9,323 bases of DNA from Candidatus Falkowiibacteriota bacterium (GCA_016208065.1 JACQYU010000101.1:1-9323), one strand, 5' to 3'; positions 1 through 5,100 are shown, counted from the stretch's first letter. Program-made: numbers and translations. Notes: generated by a model not told the origin, from the letters alone.

Positions 1-40
1 AAAATTCAAATGTTTCAAACAAAAACATTAACGTTCGTTT

Positions 41-106
41 TGAATTTAGAATTTTGAGCATTAGAATTTGTTTAGAGTTTAGGGTTTAGATATTAGAGTT
101 TTGCAT
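41..106. repeat. Degenerate TTTAGA(A/G)TTT repeat tract
   Basis: The stretch is made of imperfect copies of a short unit of the form TTAGAATTT, TTTAGAGTTTAG and TATTAGAGTTT. It contains no plausible start codon or reading frame. Low-complexity intergenic tracts of this kind are familiar from CPR genomes (recalled knowledge, not searched here). No other feature is visible between base 1 and the promoter near 140. The tract may be the tail of a longer repeat that continues to the left of the window. Confidence 0.45.
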
Positions 107-139
107 ATTTTATTTATTTTTTTATTAAAATTTACAATA

Positions 140-169
140 TTGGCCGAAATTAAACTTTTATGGTAAAAT
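140..169 (+). promoter_or_regulatory. Extended -10 promoter for pilin gene 1
   Basis: TATGGTAAAAT at 159-169 matches the extended -10 form TATGnTAtAAT, with the hexamer TAAAAT at 164-169. A weak -35 candidate, TTGGCC, lies at 140-145 with an 18-base spacer. The predicted start is near 176, giving a leader of about 108 bases before the ATG at 284. It is the only good promoter seen upstream of the pilin array and probably drives at least gene 1. Confidence 0.5.
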
Positions 170-225
170 ATATTTAGTGTTAATAACTTAAATTATTTAA
201 ATAGCACCCATAATAATGAATTGAG

Positions 226-260
226 TTCGTTATATTCGTTCTCATTCGTTCATATTCGTG
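226..260 (+). repeat. Phased TTCGT repeats in the pilin leader
   Basis: TTCGT occurs at 226, 235, 245 and 255, so four copies lie at 9-10 base spacing, about one helical turn. A further copy is at 34-38. The array ends about 10 bases before the ribosome binding site of the first pilin gene, inside the predicted leader. It could be a regulator-binding array or a dispersed repeat; the sequence alone does not decide. Confidence 0.4.
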
Positions 261-270
261 TTTATATTGA

Positions 271-277
271 GGGGAGG
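271..277 (+). promoter_or_regulatory. Strong Shine-Dalgarno of pilin 1
   Basis: GGGGAGG at 271-277, followed by TG, sits 6 bases before the ATG at 284. None of the other six pilin genes has a comparable site, so this sequence both fixes the start of pilin 1 and suggests that it is translated more strongly than its paralogues. Confidence 0.85.
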
Positions 278-283
278 TGAAAA

Positions 284-700
284 ATGAAAAAAATATTATT
301 GAAAAAAATCGTGGTGATGGCGATGGCCTTGTTTATTTTAACTCCTGTTATGGCTTTTTCTTTGCCGGCTTTAGCGGCAGACCTGGATCCGTGGGGCGGT
401 GATTCCGGCGGCCCAAGCCAGGGCGAGATAAAAGACACTATAGGTTTAGGCGATCGTGATCCGCGTGATATGGCGGCGGCAATTATCCGGATTATTTTAG
501 GATTTTTAGGCATTGTGGCCGTAATTATAATTTTGCTGGGCGGCTTTAAATGGATGACGGCCGGAGGCAATGAAGATAAGGTCGGCGAGGCTAAAAAATT
601 GATTACCGCCGGTATTATCGGCTTGGTAATTATTTTAGCGGCTTTTGCCATTGCGACTTTTGTTCTAAACTCATTGATTTCAGCTACTACGGGAGTTTAA
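284..700 (+). CDS. VirB2/TrbC-like pilin-family protein, paralogue 1
   Basis: This 138-residue protein has a signal peptide (basic MKK start, hydrophobic core about 9-25, likely cleavage after ALA near residue 31), a Gly/Pro/Asp-rich linker at 33-60, and two membrane helices at about 66-87 and 107-131. They are joined by the short charged loop GGFKWMTAGGNEDKV (86-100). That layout is known from type IV secretion pilins of the VirB2/TrbC class and from the T4SS_pilin family common in Patescibacteria; assignment is by architecture, not by search. Related copies follow downstream, but this one differs at the core (GGFKW instead of AGYNW) and alone has a strong ribosome binding site. It is probably the most highly expressed subunit of an envelope pilus or channel (inference). 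The start is fixed by the Shine-Dalgarno 6 bases upstream. Confidence 0.8.
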   Translation: MKKILLKKIVVMAMALFILTPVMAFSLPALAADLDPWGGDSGGPSQGEIKDTIGLGDRDPRDMAAAIIRIILGFLGIVAVIIILLGGFKWMTAGGNEDKVGEAKKLITAGIIGLVIILAAFAIATFVLNSLISATTGV

Positions 701-702
701 TA

Positions 703-724
703 TTCTTAATACCGGTATTAAGAA
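703..724. repeat. Perfect 22-bp palindrome after pilin 1
   Basis: TTCTTAATACCGGTATTAAG followed by AA reads identically on both strands over 22 bases. It starts 3 bases after the stop codon of pilin 1. It has no downstream T-run, so it is not a canonical terminator. It could protect the 3' end of the pilin 1 mRNA or bind a dimeric protein. Confidence 0.6.
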
Positions 725-727
725 AAA

Positions 728-973
728 GTGGTTCCGGATTTATTCCGGGCCACTGCCGTAAGCGTAAAATATGTTTTGCGCTTAGAGCGGTGGCAAACTT
801 AAATCGTCATTGCGGGCAACTGTCTAGTTTGCCATTGCGATGAGCGCTAGCGACGAAGCAATCTCACAAACAATTTTATAGAATAAACCTTCATCACAGA
901 AATAATCTATAATTTTAAGAAATAGTACGTGAGATTGCCGCGTCGCCTCGAGTACGAGGCTTCTCGCAATGAC
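728..973. repeat. Composite of nested inverted repeats between pilins 1 and 2
   Basis: Four pairings follow one another. (1) 728-753 forms a GC-rich hairpin with one bulged base. (2) 749-794 forms a 46-base hairpin with about 21 pairs and two mismatches; it shares bases with the first, so the two compete. (3) TGGCAAACT at 791-799 pairs with AGTTTGCCA at 826-834. (4) CATTGCGA...GCAATCTCAC at 833-867 is an inverted, diverged copy of GTGAGATTGC...TCGCAATGAC at 929-973. The fourth has the look of the CATTGCGA/GCAATCTC miniature repeats seen in many bacterial genomes (recalled). The element ends 12 bases before the start of pilin 2 and has no convincing gene. A TATAAT at 908-913 lacks a good -35. 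Confidence 0.7.
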
Positions 974-985
974 ATATAAACCCTT

Positions 986-1384
986 ATGTTTATAACAAAA
1001 TATAATAAAATAATTTTTTTCAGCCTGATATTTGTTTTGTCGTTTTTAATAGTGGCGCAGGCGGGGTTGGCGCTTGATCCTAGGACGATGGACGGGTTAA
1101 ACACAACCGCTCAAGGCGGTTTTGGTGAAGATATAACAAAAAGCGAAACCGACTTGCCGACGCTTATCGGTAGAATTGTCGGCGTCGGTTTGTCTCTTTT
1201 GGGCGTAGTCTTTTTCGTAATTATAGTTTATGCCGGCATTAGCTGGATTATGGCTATGGGCAAGGAAGAAAAAATTAATCAAGCCAAAGAAATGATTATA
1301 GGCGCGATTCTCGGTTTAATCGTGGTTTTAGCGGCTTACGCCATTACCCATTTAGTCGGCGGAATTTTTACTTCGCCTAAATAA
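986..1384 (+). CDS. VirB2/TrbC-like pilin-family protein, paralogue 2
   Basis: This 132-residue protein has a signal peptide (hydrophobic core about 9-24, likely cleavage after GLA near residue 28), a polar linker at 30-58 and two helices at about 61-84 and 103-127. The charged loop between them is YAGISWIMAMGKEEKINQAK (82-101). It is a diverged member of the same pilin-like family as its neighbours: W87 and the following Gly and Glu are kept, but the core is ISWIMAMGKEE rather than YNWMTARGNEE. No Shine-Dalgarno is visible. An in-frame stop at 977-979 and the repeat ending at 973 leave no room for an earlier start. It lies 24 bases before pilin 3. Confidence 0.75.
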   Translation: MFITKYNKIIFFSLIFVLSFLIVAQAGLALDPRTMDGLNTTAQGGFGEDITKSETDLPTLIGRIVGVGLSLLGVVFFVIIVYAGISWIMAMGKEEKINQAKEMIIGAILGLIVVLAAYAITHLVGGIFTSPK

Positions 1385-1408
1385 AAAAGCCCTGAATGAC
1401 GGCAATTT

Positions 1409-1795
1409 ATGAAAAAGATTTTTATATATACAATAATTTTAGCTTGTTTGTTTAACTTTTTAGCCTTAACCGTTTTTGCCGAAGAATCATCCTTTTTTAA
1501 AGGATTAAAAACCACGGCCGGTAATGAAGGCGCCGGCTATCAGGCTATGCCGAGCGGGCCAAGCGTATATATTGCCAAGCTTTTAGGCGGCGCCGTAGCG
1601 CCTTCTTTTATCGGGGTTATGGGCATGCTGTTATTATGCTACGCCGGATTTATTTGGATGATGTCGCGCGGCCGCGAGCAGGAAGTGGAGCGGGCTAAGG
1701 TTATAATTACCAATACTTTAATAGCTATGTTGATAATTTATTCAGCCTGGGCGATTGTAAAATTAATCATACCAATATGGGAACTCGCAACCTAA
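1409..1795 (+). CDS. VirB2/TrbC-like pilin-family protein, paralogue 3
   Basis: This 128-residue protein has a signal peptide with a likely cleavage after VFA (about residue 24), a Gly/Ala-rich linker, and two helices at about 58-82 and 98-122 around the loop YAGFIWMMSRGREQEVERAK (78-97). It is the most divergent copy. The loop is Arg-rich, TM2 lacks the GLIIVxAAYAI pattern (here AMLIIYSAWAI), and the protein ends abruptly in IPIWELAT, so it may be a minor or specialised subunit (inference). There is no Shine-Dalgarno. Its stop codon lies two bases before the preferred start of the next gene, implying coupled translation within one transcript. Confidence 0.72.
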   Translation: MKKIFIYTIILACLFNFLALTVFAEESSFFKGLKTTAGNEGAGYQAMPSGPSVYIAKLLGGAVAPSFIGVMGMLLLCYAGFIWMMSRGREQEVERAKVIITNTLIAMLIIYSAWAIVKLIIPIWELAT

Positions 1796-1797
1796 AA

Positions 1798-2199
1798 ATG
1801 AAAAAATTTATTTTTGCTTTATTTATCTTAACGCTTTTTATAGGAGCAAATGTTTGTTTGGCGGCTAATTTAGGAGACGCTTTTAAGGTTAATGGCGATA
1901 AGGATCCGTTAAAAGCGGCCGCCGGCGCCGGCGCCGGTTTTGATCTTAATGTTACTTTTGACAGCCTTGCCGGAGCGGTCTTAACTTCCGCGCTTTCTTT
2001 AATGGGCGTGGTGTTTTTAATTTTAGCTATCTACGCCGGCTATAATTGGATGACGGCGCGAGGCAATGAAGAGATGGTGACAAAAGCCAAAAGCACTTTA
2101 ATTAATTCCATTATCGGTTTGGTGATAGTTTTGTCCGCTTATGCCATAACTTATTTTGTTTTAAGCCAAATCAGCAATCAAGCCTTAAAAGGAAGTTAA
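1798..2199 (+). CDS. VirB2/TrbC-like pilin-family protein, paralogue 4
   Basis: From the ATG at 1798 the protein has 133 residues: signal peptide MKKFIFALFILTLF... with cleavage near CLA (residue 22), an Ala/Gly linker at 39-47, and helices at about 58-81 and 101-124. The core is YAGYNWMTARGNEEMVTKAK (79-98), the family's best-kept segment, shared with paralogues 5-7. An upstream in-frame ATG at 1777 would add seven residues (MGTRNLK) and overlap pilin 3 by 19 bases. I prefer 1798 because it places MKK directly before the hydrophobic core, as in pilins 1, 3 and 7. Neither start has a Shine-Dalgarno, and translation is probably coupled to pilin 3. Confidence 0.78.
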   Translation: MKKFIFALFILTLFIGANVCLAANLGDAFKVNGDKDPLKAAAGAGAGFDLNVTFDSLAGAVLTSALSLMGVVFLILAIYAGYNWMTARGNEEMVTKAKSTLINSIIGLVIVLSAYAITYFVLSQISNQALKGS

Positions 2200-2235
2200 A
2201 TAATAAAATTAATTATTTTAAAAGAGTAAGTTAAA

Positions 2236-2622
2236 ATGAAAAGACTCAAGACAATAAAATACGCGCTTATTTCAATGCTGTTGGCTGTATTTTTTACGCC
2301 ATTTTTAGCTTTGGCGGAAAATGAAGCTATTAAAAAGCTGCAAAACGTTGGCAATGTTAAAGGCCCTTACGCCGAGGTTGGCGAGACCAGCTTATCGCAA
2401 ATGATCGGAGTGATTATAGCGGCGGCCTTGGCCCTAATCGGCTCAATTTTTTTGATTTTAATGCTTTATGCCGGCTATAATTGGATGACGGCGCGCGGAG
2501 AAGAAGAAAAAGTTACCAAAGCCAAAGATACCATAACCCGGGCGATTATCGGTTTGATTATTGTGGTTGGCGCTTATGCTATTTGGTCGTTTGTTTTTAG
2601 CAATTTGATTTTTAATAAATAG
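2236..2622 (+). CDS. VirB2/TrbC-like pilin-family protein, paralogue 5
   Basis: This 128-residue protein has a signal peptide with cleavage after ALA (about residue 27), a short polar linker (28-52) and helices at about 55-79 and 102-125 around YAGYNWMTARGEEEKVTKAK (78-97). The gene follows pilin 4 by 36 AT-rich bases that show no promoter I would defend, and only the weak purine stretch AAGAGTAAG as a possible ribosome binding site. The loop and TM2 are very close to those of pilins 4, 6 and 7, marking these four as a recent duplication group, whereas the linkers differ. The variable linker would form the outward-facing N-terminal part of the mature subunit (inference). Confidence 0.78.
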   Translation: MKRLKTIKYALISMLLAVFFTPFLALAENEAIKKLQNVGNVKGPYAEVGETSLSQMIGVIIAAALALIGSIFLILMLYAGYNWMTARGEEEKVTKAKDTITRAIIGLIIVVGAYAIWSFVFSNLIFNK

Positions 2623-2625
2623 ATT

Positions 2626-3072
2626 ATGAAGCTCAGCGGTAAAAAAATTTATTTAGTTTCTGTTTTTGCAATAGTGCTGTCGTTTTTTTTAGCGGCCAAT
2701 TTTTGTTTAGCCGCGTTTTTAAATCCCGACGTACAAAATAAGATAAACGCCCAAGCGGTTATTTCCGGCGATTCGGGCTATGATACTTCCGGCGATATCT
2801 ATGGGCTGATTCAGGTGGTTATTAACGCCGTTTTAAGCATTGTCGGCGTATTACTTTTAGTGTATATACTTTTGGCCGGCTATAATTGGATGACGGCGCA
2901 GGGCGAGGAGGAAAAAGTCAACAAAGCCAAAGATACCTTAAAGCAGGCGATTATCGGAGTAATTATAATTGTGGCCGCTTACGCTATCAGCGTGTTTGTT
3001 ATGTCCAGGCTTGAAGCCGGCGCCTTAAAGACCGGATCGTCCGGCGCGGCAAGTTACCAAGGCGTTTCTTAA
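2626..3072 (+). CDS. VirB2/TrbC-like pilin-family protein, paralogue 6
   Basis: At 148 residues this is the longest copy. It has a signal peptide cleaved near CLA (about residue 29), a longer linker rich in Gly, Ser and Asp (31-59), helices at about 60-85 and 107-128, and the core LAGYNWMTAQGEEEKVNKAK (83-102). After TM2 it has a 20-residue hydrophilic tail rich in Gly, Ser and Ala that pilins 1-5 lack. The ATG lies three bases after the TAG stop of pilin 5 with no Shine-Dalgarno, so it is presumably co-translated. The tail may reach into the cytoplasm or periplasm depending on topology, which the sequence does not settle. Confidence 0.78.
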   Translation: MKLSGKKIYLVSVFAIVLSFFLAANFCLAAFLNPDVQNKINAQAVISGDSGYDTSGDIYGLIQVVINAVLSIVGVLLLVYILLAGYNWMTAQGEEEKVNKAKDTLKQAIIGVIIIVAAYAISVFVMSRLEAGALKTGSSGAASYQGVS

Positions 3073-3084
3073 TAGAATTAAATT

Positions 3085-3516
3085 ATGAAAAAATATTTTA
3101 AAAAAATTGTAATTTTAATTAGCCTGGCAGTTGTTTTGGTTTTGCCTTATGTCGCTTTAGCCGCCAGTCCGGCCCTTGATAATTTGCAAGAAATCGGCGA
3201 AAGAGGCTCGGCCGCGCCTTATACGGCGGCCGGCGAGGATACGCTGTCTTTGCTTATTAGCCAAATTATTAAAGCCTTTTTAGGTTTATTGGGCATTATC
3301 TTTTTAATTTTGATAATTTACGCCGGCTATAATTGGATGACGGCGCAAGGCGACGAGGAAAAAGTTACGCTGGCCAAAAATACTTTAGCGCGCGCGGTTA
3401 TCGGCTTAATTATAATTATCGCGGCTTATTCCATAACCTATTTTGTGTTTAGCAATTTGCCGGGCGGGGGAGGCGGGAACGGCGGAGCTCAAACCGGTCC
3501 GATTAATTCCGATTAA
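3085..3516 (+). CDS. VirB2/TrbC-like pilin-family protein, paralogue 7
   Basis: This 143-residue protein has a signal peptide cleaved after ALA (about residue 26), a linker resembling that of pilin 5 (LDNLQEIGERGSAAPYT against IKKLQNVGNVKGPYA), and helices at about 55-80 and 101-124. The core is YAGYNWMTAQGDEEKVTLAK (79-98). Its C-terminal tail is a glycine run (PGGGGGNGGAQTGP, 126-139), not seen in the others. It is the last gene of the array, and a strong bidirectional terminator begins about 20 bases after its stop. No VirB4, VirB6 or other secretion ATPase gene is in the window, so the machine these pilins serve cannot be identified here. Confidence 0.78.
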   Translation: MKKYFKKIVILISLAVVLVLPYVALAASPALDNLQEIGERGSAAPYTAAGEDTLSLLISQIIKAFLGLLGIIFLILIIYAGYNWMTAQGDEEKVTLAKNTLARAVIGLIIIIAAYSITYFVFSNLPGGGGGNGGAQTGPINSD

Positions 3517-3535
3517 TTAAAATTTTGATTATAAG

Positions 3536-3571
3536 AAAAAGAGACATACTTAAGAAGCTGTCTCTTTTTTA
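3536..3571. terminator. Bidirectional intrinsic terminator
   Basis: The stem AAAAAGAGACA (3536-3546) pairs with TGTCTC plus a T-run (3559-3571), with a 12-base loop. T-rich tails exist in both directions. It ends the pilin array on the plus strand and the lipoprotein gene, whose stop is at 3587, on the minus strand. Confidence 0.85.
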
Positions 3572-3586
3572 TTTTTTCTTTTGATT

Positions 3587-4099
3587 TTAGCGTACTCTAT
3601 AGATTCGTACGCCGTAATCGTATTTTATTCCGTTGTAAACACCGCCGTTAAAGGTACGGGAAATGGTATAATCACCATTTGAGCCGTAAATAATTATTTT
3701 ATCGGCGATATTGTTAGTGAAAATCATAGCATAAGAGCTGGGCGAGATTTTTATTCTTTGATTAATCTCTGGGTGCGGGATGTAAGCCGCTAACTTAGGG
3801 TCATCGTTAATAATAATTCCGACATAATGACCATTTGTGGTTGCGGCTTGTTGGCCCCGTTCAATTTGTTTGGTTAGTGCTCGAGTTAGATCTGCCTGTG
3901 CTTCAGCGGCAATAATAATAGCTTTAGCGTTAGACATTTCAAGCGGCCCAATTGATGGTTGCAACATGCTGAAGTTCTGGTCATCATGGATGATTGAGCC
4001 ATCGTTTTTATTAATTTTTAACACCGCATGCCTTTGCCCGGCGCACCCAACTAATAAGACCAACGCCAATGCCGTAACGGCAAAAATTCTAGTTTTCAT
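3587..4099 (-). CDS. Putative lipoprotein of unknown function
   Basis: This 170-residue protein has a lipoprotein signal: a basic MKTR start, a hydrophobic stretch and the lipobox LVGC with the lipidated cysteine at 19. After a polar segment comes a likely helix at about 56-82 (SNAKAIIIAAEAQADLTRALTKQIERG), then a mixed, probably beta-rich region with YVGIIIND (92-99), KIIIYGSNGDYTI (134-146) and a C-terminal YNGIKYDYGVRIYRVR. I do not recognise a family. The start is secured by a perfect AGGAGG at 4106-4111, unusual in this window. It stands alone on the minus strand, and its codon choice (more CAT, CCA, ACA, CTA, AAC) and its His/Gln content differ from its lysine-rich neighbours, which may reflect transfer. 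It would be processed by a signal peptidase II such as the LspA encoded at 6485-6940. Confidence 0.75.
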   Translation of the reverse strand: MKTRIFAVTALALVLLVGCAGQRHAVLKINKNDGSIIHDDQNFSMLQPSIGPLEMSNAKAIIIAAEAQADLTRALTKQIERGQQAATTNGHYVGIIINDDPKLAAYIPHPEINQRIKISPSSYAMIFTNNIADKIIIYGSNGDYTISRTFNGGVYNGIKYDYGVRIYRVR

Positions 4100-4105
4100 A
4101 GCAAT

Positions 4106-4111
4106 CCTCCT
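4106..4111 (-). promoter_or_regulatory. Perfect AGGAGG ribosome binding site of the lipoprotein gene
   Basis: On the minus strand AGGAGG lies 6 bases before the ATG (4099-4097). It decides the start and is one of only two strong Shine-Dalgarno sites in the window. Confidence 0.85.
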
Positions 4112-4137
4112 TTTTCCTTTTTATTTTATATTTTCGT

Positions 4138-4301
4138 AAAATTATCCCAAATAAAAGGCTATGAGCTAAATATTTGTTGATTTTTAAAAATAATTTCTGG
4201 ATTCCCGCCTATGCGGGAATGACAAGTGAGTAAAGGTGGCTTAACCGCCGTGGCGGTTAAGCCACCTTTTATTAAAATAACCTATTATTTGGGATAATTT
4301 T
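4138..4301. repeat. 164-bp element with 21-bp terminal inverted repeats
   Basis: The left end 4138-4158 and the right end 4281-4301 are inverted copies of each other, matching at 20 of 21 positions (core AAAATTATCCCAAATAA). Inside are a small hairpin, TTCCCGC/GCGGGAA around 4202-4218, in a form familiar from dispersed CPR intergenic repeats, and a perfect 18-bp inverted repeat, 4232-4249 with 4252-4269, ending in TTTT. I see no clear target-site duplication and no open reading frame. It is either a MITE-like element or an elaborate nested terminator/attenuator region upstream of the divergent neighbours. Confidence 0.6.
4232..4270. terminator. Strong 18-bp hairpin with T-tail
   Basis: Perfectly complementary arms at 4232-4249 and 4252-4269 (GGTGGCTTAACCGCC type) end with A's on the left and T's on the right, so the structure could stop transcription in either direction. 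No gene in the window ends immediately before it. It is nested inside the 164-bp inverted-repeat element. Confidence 0.5.
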
Positions 4302-4350
4302 GAGAATTTTTTAAAGAGCTGATTTTACATAATGCCACTAAATTTATTAA

Positions 4351-4386
4351 AAGTCAAGGTCTGCCTGCCGGCAGGCAGGTTGACTT
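4351..4386. repeat. Palindromic CTGCCTGCCGGCAGGCAG element
   Basis: An 18-bp perfect palindrome at 4361-4378 is enclosed by an outer inverted repeat, AAGTCAA (4351-4357) with TTGACTT (4380-4386). It is strikingly GC-rich for this AT-rich spacer, and motifs like it recur in CPR intergenic regions (recalled). Its right outer arm supplies the -35 box of the next promoter. Confidence 0.6.
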
Positions 4387-4408
4387 AAGTCCGTATCTGT
4401 GATAACAT
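4380..4408 (+). promoter_or_regulatory. Candidate promoter for a short hairpin RNA or leader
   Basis: TTGACT at 4380-4385 and TAACAT at 4403-4408 are separated by 17 bases, so transcription would begin near 4415, just before the hairpin at 4423-4467. The alternative -10 TATAGT (4409-4414) is too far from the -35 box. The -35 box lies in the right arm of a palindrome. Confidence 0.4.
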
Positions 4409-4422
4409 TATAGTAAGAAAAG

Positions 4423-4467
4423 AAAATCCCTATCTAATATTCCTCGGAGGAAAGGATAGGGATTTTT
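4423..4467 (+). terminator. Hairpin with T-run: leader attenuator or end of a small RNA
   Basis: Arms 4423-4434 (AAAATCCCTATC) and 4455-4466 (GATAGGGATTTT) pair perfectly. An inner hairpin, TTCCT-CGG-AGGAA, lies at 4440-4452, and the outer stem ends in a T-run. With the promoter just upstream this makes a self-contained transcript of about 50 bases. It could instead attenuate transcription into the 3D-domain gene, which begins about 40 bases further on. Confidence 0.55.
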
Positions 4468-4496
4468 GTATATAAAATATCTAATATTAGCTTTTA

Positions 4497-4502
4497 TATA
4501 AT
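4497..4502 (+). promoter_or_regulatory. -10 box giving a possibly leaderless start
   Basis: A perfect TATAAT ends 7 bases before the ATG at 4509, so transcription would start at or next to the A of the start codon. The -35 region is not recognisable. If used, the mRNA would be leaderless, in keeping with the lack of a Shine-Dalgarno. Confidence 0.35.
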
Positions 4503-4508
4503 AATTTC

Positions 4509-5069
4509 ATGGAAGCTTTGAAAAAAAATCACAATAAAATAATTACTCTAAAACAAGCCAAAAAAGTGGTTATTATTTTAGTTGCTGTCTTATTTTTTGA
4601 GTTTTTATTATTTCCCGCGCCTTTGATGGCTAGCCAAATGGAAAAAAACGGCGAATTTAACGAAAAACAAGGCATTATTTCCTGCCAAGATCAAATCGTC
4701 CAAGATATAGCTACCGGCATTATGGAATTTAATGGTAAACTGCCGGAAAGCAAAGCGGCTAATATAGATTTTTCCCAACATGTTACTATCACAGCTTATA
4801 ATTCAGAGGCTGGGCAAACCGATAATTCCCCCTGTATAACGGCTAATGGTTTTAATGTTTGTGATAATGGAGTTGAGGATACGATCGCGGCTAATTTCTT
4901 GCCTTTTGGCTCTAAAGTTAAAATACCGGAATTATTCGGGGACAGGGTGTTTGTAGTACGCGACAGGATGAATAAGCGATTTTCCAATAGGGTTGATGTT
5001 TGGATGATAAAGAGGCCTGACGCGGTTAAATTCGGCGTAAAAGTGGCCAGAATAGAGGTTTTAAAGTAA
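4509..5069 (+). CDS. Membrane-anchored 3D-domain cell-wall protein
   Basis: This 186-residue protein has a short basic cytoplasmic N-terminus (1-18), one hydrophobic segment at about 19-38 (anchor or signal peptide), a linker, and a C-terminal 3D domain at 93-186. That domain is named for three conserved aspartates and folds as a double-psi beta barrel; it is known from MltA-type lytic transglycosylases and from the YabE/YuiC group of peptidoglycan-cutting enzymes. Visible motifs are TAYN (95-98), QTD with D105, TANG, VRDRMNKR with D152, and VDVWM with D163, so all three aspartates are present. It probably cleaves peptidoglycan strands outside the membrane. C109 and C118 could form a disulfide. 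There is no Shine-Dalgarno; the start is chosen because it keeps the anchor and lies just after a TATAAT. A hairpin terminator follows. Confidence 0.85.
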   Translation: MEALKKNHNKIITLKQAKKVVIILVAVLFFEFLLFPAPLMASQMEKNGEFNEKQGIISCQDQIVQDIATGIMEFNGKLPESKAANIDFSQHVTITAYNSEAGQTDNSPCITANGFNVCDNGVEDTIAANFLPFGSKVKIPELFGDRVFVVRDRMNKRFSNRVDVWMIKRPDAVKFGVKVARIEVLK

Positions 5070-5100
5070 TTATAAGCAAACGCTGTTTGTTTTATAGAAC

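Noticed and set aside
262..651. Open frame on the minus strand opposite pilin 1
   Set aside because: It is low in complexity (Pro, Ile, Ala, Lys-rich) and fully antisense to a convincing signal-peptide protein, with no ribosome binding site. It is a shadow frame.
908..913. TATAAT inside the repeat as a promoter for pilin 2
   Set aside because: There is no recognisable -35 at a workable distance, and the region is AT-rich enough for a chance match.
907..1104. Short minus-strand frame across the repeat and pilin 2 start
   Set aside because: It runs through the inverted repeat and the signal-peptide region of pilin 2 and shows no protein-like pattern.
1777..2199. Start of pilin 4 at 1777
   Set aside because: It would overlap pilin 3 by 19 bases and place seven extra polar residues before the MKK of the signal peptide. 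1798 is more likely, though 1777 cannot be ruled out.
3837..4139. 100-residue plus-strand frame opposite the lipoprotein gene
   Set aside because: The minus-strand frame has a lipobox, a perfect ribosome binding site and a terminator. The plus frame has none of these.
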